This document shows positions 58,237-64,000 of a stretch of 64,000 nucleotides of DNA, piece by piece. A model generated the notes under the pieces. That model searched no databases. It was not told the origin of the DNA and was given only the letters and a program-made list of their open reading frames with translations. The translations under genes and the position numbers were made by a program. The stretch lies in contig NC_058523.1 of the NCBI RefSeq assembly GCF_904849725.1, positions 342,281,948 to 342,345,947 of the forward strand, read 5' to 3'. The stretch comes from Hordeum vulgare subsp. vulgare. Its lineage: Eukaryota > Streptophyta > Magnoliopsida > Poales > Poaceae. How positions within the stretch are numbered: position 1 is the first letter of the stretch; each line of letters begins with the position of its first letter.

Positions 58237-58707
58237 TGAGGGAGTCCGGTATTAGGGAGTCCTTGGGCCGCTTACCTATCCTCATGGGCCGGCCTCTCTA
58301 GCTTGTTCGACCGTCGGCAGAAGTGTTGGATTCAAGATGGACTCTTTCGAAGACTTGGCGTGTAATACAAGGAGATGTCGTAATTGGCATATTCCTTCTT
58401 TGTTGTAACAGACCTTGTGTAAACCCTGACAACCCTGTCGTCTATATAAGCCAGGGGGTCATAGCTTGTAGGATACATCAAGCTCATTATGATTAGGGTT
58501 TAGACCACAACATTAATCCTGCAGTAGATCAACAATGTACTCTGTACTACCCCATCAATAACAACAAGAGCAAGAAATAGAGTTTTACCTCCATTAAGAG
58601 GGCCCGAACATTGGTAAAACACCGTATCCATCATCTCTTGTTACCCATCGACCTTAGATCCACAGTTCGGACCCCCTACTCAAGATCGGCCGGTTTTGAT
58701 ACCGACA
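58237..58707 (+). repeat. 5' LTR of the Tat-type element
   Basis: 471 bp, TGAGGGAGTCC to ATACCGACA, with a TATA box at 58443-58450 and the typical GAGGGCCCGAAC / ACAGTTCGGACCCCCTAC tail. The 5 bp before it are ATCGG; the matching copy lies outside the window. Confidence 0.8.
58443..58450 (+). promoter_or_regulatory. TATA box of the Tat-type 5' LTR
   Basis: TATATAAG in GTCTATATAAGCCAGGGGG, about 207 bp into the LTR. Confidence 0.6.
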
Positions 58708-58755
58708 TTGGTGCTTTCATTGAGAGCTCCGTTGTGTGGTCGCAAAAAAGGCTCG

Positions 58756-61700
58756 ATGGCTTGCTTGATCACTAGCGATAGCGTTAAATACGAAGATATC
58801 TTCATCTCCTACAAATCCTCTGCTTTGAGCAGTACCACCTCGCACTTCAAGGCGGCTCATCGTTAGATTGACGGGGTCACCCCGGGTCAGAAATTTTTGT
58901 TCGACAAGTTTGAATTCATTGCCAACACTAGGGAAGGCCTGATCCTTTCCGAGGTTATGGCTGTGGCGGAAAACCTCGAAAAATCTGAATCTTTAACTTC
59001 GGGATCAATTCTGGACCTCGAGTCCGAAATAGATCTTAACCTTGATTTGTCCTCGAGCTAAGATCCGGATATGGAATTCAGAGGCACGGGGGTCATCCCG
59101 CCTGAACACACGTCCTACGCCGAAGCCTCGGAATACAATTTCTCAGGGCTCCGAGCGCCAACTCGGCAAATCTCTCATGGTTGAACGAAACAAGGACCCA
59201 AGCCCGAACCAATGACTATTCGTACAAGCGGGCCCTGACCCAGGACCTTTCTGACCTCGAAGCTAGGTGCAGGAACTTTATTCTCCATCCACCACCCACT
59301 TCGTCGCCACCATAGAAGATCTAACTGATCTGTTAGACTTCTCTTCTGAAGAAGCCGAAGATATGGACACGGTTATTCAATCACCACACCCTCCCATAAC
59401 GGACGATGGACCGCCACCTCCACGTGCGATGTCTACATGGTGGATACCCCCAGGGAGGAAGGTGATACGGGGAAAAGCGATGATGACACCCCAGCCGAAA
59501 ACAACGGTGACGAACCTGTCAAACAATGCCACCAGTGCAAAAACCCTAAAGCGCGTAAGGGTTAGGAAAGTTATGCACGCACAGGGGAAAACTCAGATCC
59601 CAAGGATACGGAAAATCTCGCTGAATCCCCAAAACCTTCAGACCCCGCATATGAACTCGACCTACCAGGATACATGGATACAGACCGGTCTGAAGATCTC
59701 GGCGACTCGAAGACAACAACTACGTCCCTCCGATCGAGGAGGGTGAGAGCGTGGGACCCAAAGATTTTATAGTCCCCGAAGACCCATTGGATCAGGAAGT
59801 GTTCATGAAATAGCTCATTGCCACTGCTCGGAGCCTTAAGCAGAGACAGCTCAAAGTCGAACAAGACTCCATTGATGAAACATGGACCAAAGTCTTGGCT
59901 GCTAAAGAAGGGTACGGATAGGAGCGACAGGGGCAAACCAAGAGTTACCCACGTCAACGCCTGCACCACCCAGATTCACACAAAATGACCAACCAGACCA
60001 TCCTCCTCGAGGACGGGACAAGAAAAAAGAACTGGTTCAACCCAAAGACCGATACGATCTACGGCACAAAATTAAGTCTAAGGCAGAACAAACCAAATCC
60101 ATTTACTGACCTAGAAGTCGCACTCCCGCAAGACAAAACAAATACCAAGCTCGACCCAACCAGAATGATGGAGTTCGGGACACGCAACATGATAGAACAT
60201 CGACCTATCTCCAGCATGACACGGCTTGGATAAGGGGAGCCACTCACCCAATGTGCTTCATGGATTAGGTAATGCGGCATTAGTTCCTCGAAGGGTTTAA
60301 ACCCGTAAATATCAAACAGTTTGACGGGACGACAGATCGGGCTGTCTGGATCGAGGATTTCCTCCTTCATATTAACATGGCTCGCGGAAATGATCTCCAC
60401 ACCATCAAATACCTAACACTTAAGCTGGATGAACAACCTCCTAGAAAACTCCACCGGGAGTTGGGAGGACCTTGAATATGCCTTTCAAGACAACTTTCAA
60501 GGCACTTATGTCCGGCCACCTGGGTCTGATGACTTAAGCCACATAATCCAGCAGCCTGATGAGTCATCTCGGCAATTTTGGAACAGATTCCTCATGAAGA
60601 AAAATCAGACTGTTGATTGTTCGGACGCTGAGGCATTAGCTTCCTCAAGGCACTTATGTTCGACCACCTGGGTCCGATGGCTCGCTCGGACACTTTGACA
60701 GGAAAGGCCGAAGACAATGGTCGCCCTCTCCTCCCTCATGACCCGCCATTGCGTGGGTGGGGATACTTGACTGGCTCGACGGAATAACCCTCCCTCAAAC
60801 CCTGACACTTCTACAGTGTGGGACGGTAATGGAAAGCCACAACACAACAAGAATAAGCGTCAGCACAAAGGGGGTGAAGCTGATGACACGCCAATCAACG
60901 TCGGATTCAGCAACTCTAGGCTTGAACCCAAGAAGAAACCTTTCAAGGGAAATCAGGATGGGACGACCGCGTTGGAAAAAATACTCGAGAGGCCTTGTCA
61001 GTTTCATGGCACTAGTAATAAGCCTACTACGCACACCAATCATAACTGTTGGGTGATCAAAGCGGTAAGGAAGAACATGGCCGAAGATCAAGCCAAGAGC
61101 CTGCACAACAAGGACGATGAAGAGCCTCGTCGCCCGAACAATGGGGGCCAAAAGCAGTTTCCCCCTGAAGTAGAAAATAGTGAACATGATCTATGTCACA
61201 CACTTGCCCAAAAAGAAAGGAAGCGTGCGCTTCGGGGCGTATATGCTATAGAGCCAGTGGCCCTGAAGTACAATCCATGGTCGGCATGTTCGATCACCTA
61301 TGATCGCACAGAACACCCCAGCAGTATTTGGTATGGGGGGTTAGCGGCGTTGGTACTCAATACCATCATTGTTGGGTACCATCTCACACGAGTCCTCATG
61401 GATGGGGGCAGCAGCCTTAATCCTATTTACAAGCATGCACTACAGAAAATTGGTATTGATCCATGATGAATCAAACCCAGCAAGACCACATTCAAAGGAG
61501 TAATTCCTGGCATTGAAGCTCGTTGTTTAGGTATGATAACCCTAGAGGTAGTGTTCGGTTCACCAGATAACTTTCGCAGCGAAGATTTGATCTTCGACAT
61601 CGTCCCTTTCCGCAGCGGGTACCATGCACTACTCGGTCATACGAAATTCGCTCGCTTTAATGTCGTCCCCCACTATGCATACCTCAAGCTAAAGATGCCA

Positions 61701-61883
61701 GGACCTAAAGGTTTTATTACAGTCAATGATAACACCGAGCAATCCCTTCGGACCGAGGAACACAATGCGGCTTTAGCAGGCGAAGTACAGGCCGGTGACA
61801 TGATTCCCAAGCCAAAGGTACCCGTCAAGGAGTATAAATGGGCTTGTGCCCCGCCAAAGTCACATACTACGACAGGTAAATAG
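58756..61883 (+). pseudogene. Tat-type gag-protease, decayed
   Basis: ATG 58756 opens gag, with stops at about 58864 and 59058 and several frameshifts. An acidic N-terminal region is followed by the capsid domain at about 60290-60730 (NIKQFDGTTDRAVWIEDFLLHIN, then SSRQFWNRF). A basic region is open from 60816 to 61466. The protease-like motif MDGGSSLNPIYKHAL (about 61398-61442) has D-G-G in place of D-T/S-G, followed by VTLEVVFG-type and HALLGHTKFARFN segments to 61881. A TGA at 61464-61466 splits protease from its C-terminal part. No RT follows. The product would have been a gag-protease precursor; this copy cannot make it. Confidence 0.8.
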
Positions 61884-63120
61884 GGATACGCTCCTCATAG
61901 CAGCACCTTGCCTCCAGCAAAGTATGTACCTCGAAGACACAACTTTGCGCTCAAGATACCATGGGCAGCTATGAGGATTAATAATATAAGGCTTGTTGTT
62001 CGGATAAACCGAATCAGGGCTAGTAAAGTCTTTGTACATATACAGGTACCATTAAGGACCGATCTATGCATCAAGCACACGTACACATCAGTGACTTCTC
62101 AAGACCGCCATTGACCACAAGAGTTGTTCATTGAAGTTCTCTCTTGTTCAAGGAATATTCTCCAACAAGTGAAGGCGCAAACATGCAGCAGGCTGCTTAT
62201 AGGAACATCAAGCTAGTCGTACACAACCCTGTGTAAACCTCTACTATGTACTCTTCTGTTCATCTATACATATACAACTGCTTGTGAGGTTCAAATTATA
62301 CAATTCATAATTCTTCGGAAGTACGAAACACTATTTGTTATCTATGATCTTTACAATGGTTTTTTTTGCTTCCTACTTTCCAGAACTGTTTCCCAAACAC
62401 TTATACAAGTTAGCTTTTACGCACATATTGGCGAAGCTAACAGGGGGGCTTGGTCTTCATAACTACCCCATTCGAATCGTTATATTACTATTTGGCATTC
62501 ACGAGTGCGTCGTCTTGGATTTGCGTTATATGCATCAGTTCCGAATTATTTCTTTGGTCAAATGTTTGGTTTACCCATTTACATTCCACTAATTCGGCTA
62601 AAAGGGTAAAGGGAGAACCACTATGATTGTACTTCCAACTAGTCTGGTTAAGTACCTTAGTGGAGAAAGCCAAAAACCGACTCACATGATGAGCGAGAGA
62701 TGGTCTATGATCCGAAGACAATTGTTTAACTACAGAAACGTTAGGGGTTCATCGCTTTCTTCGAAAGGTTTGAATTCATTTAGACAAAGTGATTACATGT
62801 TTTTACACCACGGCATAAGCTGGATATCACAAATTTTTGAAAGGGTTTTACTTAGCACCCACGGTCAAGTCTTATTCTCAAATGAAACCATTAAAGCCAA
62901 ATAGTCTAGTTGCCTGGTTTTCTCCCACATTACCGCCTTAAGGGTGCCAAGAAGTCACCCTCGCTAGAATCTGGTGTGGGCTGAAGCCGACGACTGGAAA
63001 CTTTCAATATCAAATAACCAAACCAAGAGTTGCAATTTATAGACATGGTCTACCATGCAAGAATTAGAAGGTGTTGTATTATACAACAACTTTTATAGGA
63101 TAGTATATTTTAATCAAAGA
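61884..63120 (+). other. Non-coding spacer of the Tat-type element
   Basis: No polymerase or integrase motif on either strand; short frames are not protein-like. AT-rich stretches lie at 62270-62360. This is the place where pol is missing. Confidence 0.65.
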
Positions 63121-64000
63121 CTATGTCCTTAGAGCATAGTGCCTATATAGCTCAGGCACCTCCATAGCAATGGAGAAATACAGTTCGGGGCACATGTTCT
63201 CCTTCCCAAGCGGTGGAGGTGCGGTTGCCATCTTAAAGGGATCTAACTTCGGTAGATGCGTCATTGTTTTCGCAAAGGCAATACAAGCTCCTTCAATGCA
63301 AACCGAGCGTTTCAAGACATCGGTTCGAGGCGACGCAACAATCAACTTTTGAACCAAGCTGAAGTAGCTAGTGGACAACGGTTCGGCTTGCCACAACCTA
63401 ATGCACAGGTCCTTCATGGCAGGCTCGGTCATCTTCTGCAGCTCCATCATCTCCTTCAACTGATCAGATGCTAGCTAAGGATCCTCCGGATTTTGGAACT
63501 GTGCCCAGAAGAGCCTTTGTTGCGACGTGCCCTCTTGAGAAGCATAGTACTTCTCAGCCTCTCCTGTACTCTTCGGCAGATCGGCAATCGCACCTGGAGA
63601 ACTCCATATTCGATTAACACATACAAATCTTTGCGCGCCAAAGGTACATCACTTACTAGCTGCAATTTGCTTGATATGATGGACCTCTTTCCGATGATCG
63701 TGTGCCTTCTTCCGCGCTTCTTGGAGTGCCACGGTGATCGACGTCAGTTCGGTTGATTATTCTCTTTCTTTCTGCTCAGGGGCCTCATTCTTCGTGATGG
63801 CCTCCTTAAGTTCTTGATGAATTTCGTTGACCCGGGCCTCGGATTTATTGCTAATACATTTGGCACATACGACCGCTTCCCTCTATTCGGCGACCTCTTG
63901 CTTGGCTTGGCCCAGTTCGGCTTTGAGCCAATCAACATCAGCAGCAATAGCTGTGACACTCATTTGGACAGCATGCATTTAGAGACAAATATTAAAAATA
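63121..64000 (-). pseudogene. Antisense ORF of the Tat-type element (3' part to window end), broken
   Basis: The minus strand opposite to gag encodes a protein in pieces. One N-terminal frame from ATG 63963 (SVTAIAADVDWLKAELGQAKQEVAE) is coiled-coil-like and hits a stop near 63883. Helical, charged sequence continues downstream. An open 112-codon segment (63459-63121) contains KEMMELQKMTEPAMKDLC, SYFSLVQKL and CIEGACIAFA. Antisense ORFs at this place are a recurrent feature of grass Tat-branch elements; their function is unknown. The start may lie beyond the window. Confidence 0.6.

Larger units (their letters stand above)
58237..64000 (+). mobile_element. Tat-type non-autonomous Ty3-gypsy element, cut by the window end
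   Basis: 5' LTR 58237-58707, then a PBS-like start TTGGTGCTTTCATTGAGAG, decayed gag and protease to 61883, a long non-coding spacer with no RT or integrase, and an antisense ORF region from 63121 that reaches the window end. The 3' LTR is not in view. Gag-protease coding plus an antisense ORF downstream of the pol position is a known arrangement in grass Tat-branch elements. Confidence 0.75.

Overview
The window is a block of nested plant transposable elements. I found no host gene, tRNA gene or functional rRNA gene. The element types point to a large-genome grass of the Triticeae (wheat, barley, rye, Aegilops type). They include an exonised CACTA transposon, plant L1-type LINE debris, Ty1-copia, chromodomain Ty3-gypsy with 4-kb LTRs, Athila-type gag-protease elements primed by tRNA-Asp, a Tat-type gag-protease element with an antisense ORF, and a Cassandra TRIM. 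Species and database family names are not assigned.

Layout from left to right: 1-2280 is the right part of a CACTA transposon carrying a broken B3-like gene, ending in a TIR and subterminal repeats. 2281-about 4150 is a dead LINE reverse transcriptase. From about 4150 to 58084 lies one minus-strand Ty1-copia element (5' LTR and gag at 54757-58084, pol at 33694-35663, split 3' LTR at 4151-4323 plus 32922-33153). Two large plus-strand Athila-type non-autonomous elements have blown it apart. Element A1 (4324-32921) sits in the copia 3' LTR and element A2 (35664-54757) in the copia integrase region. 58237-64000 is a plus-strand Tat-type element that runs off the window.

A1 contains a 'Russian doll'. 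A solo LTR (9657-26638, TSD TTAAC) contains a second solo-LTR-like insertion of a related LTR (10120-25639, TSD ATCGT). That contains a complete, very young chromovirus on the minus strand (10629-24499, TSD ATGAA, LTRs of 3980 and 3978 bp). The A1 3' LTR carries a separate 3.3-kb solo LTR (28778-32111, TSD GTATC). A2 contains a coding-free chromovirus-like element (38477-51066, TSD GTATA) with one internally deleted LTR and one LTR carrying a 3.4-kb tandem duplication.

The young chromovirus is the only element here that looks fully functional. It has a tRNA-iMet PBS, a PPT, an uninterrupted 1495-codon gag-PR-RT-RNaseH-IN-chromodomain ORF, and an intact 262-codon extra ORF (ORF0) ahead of gag. 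ORF0 has a pattern resembling a double-stranded RNA-binding domain. Both start codons are immediately preceded by splice-acceptor-like sequences, which suggests that ORF0 and gag-pol are expressed from alternatively spliced transcripts. Other points of interest are a perfect 35-bp hairpin directly after the degenerate PBS of A2, a 5S-rRNA-like Cassandra in the copia gag with a tandem duplication through it, and a stem motif shared by A1 and A2. Boundaries were read by eye.
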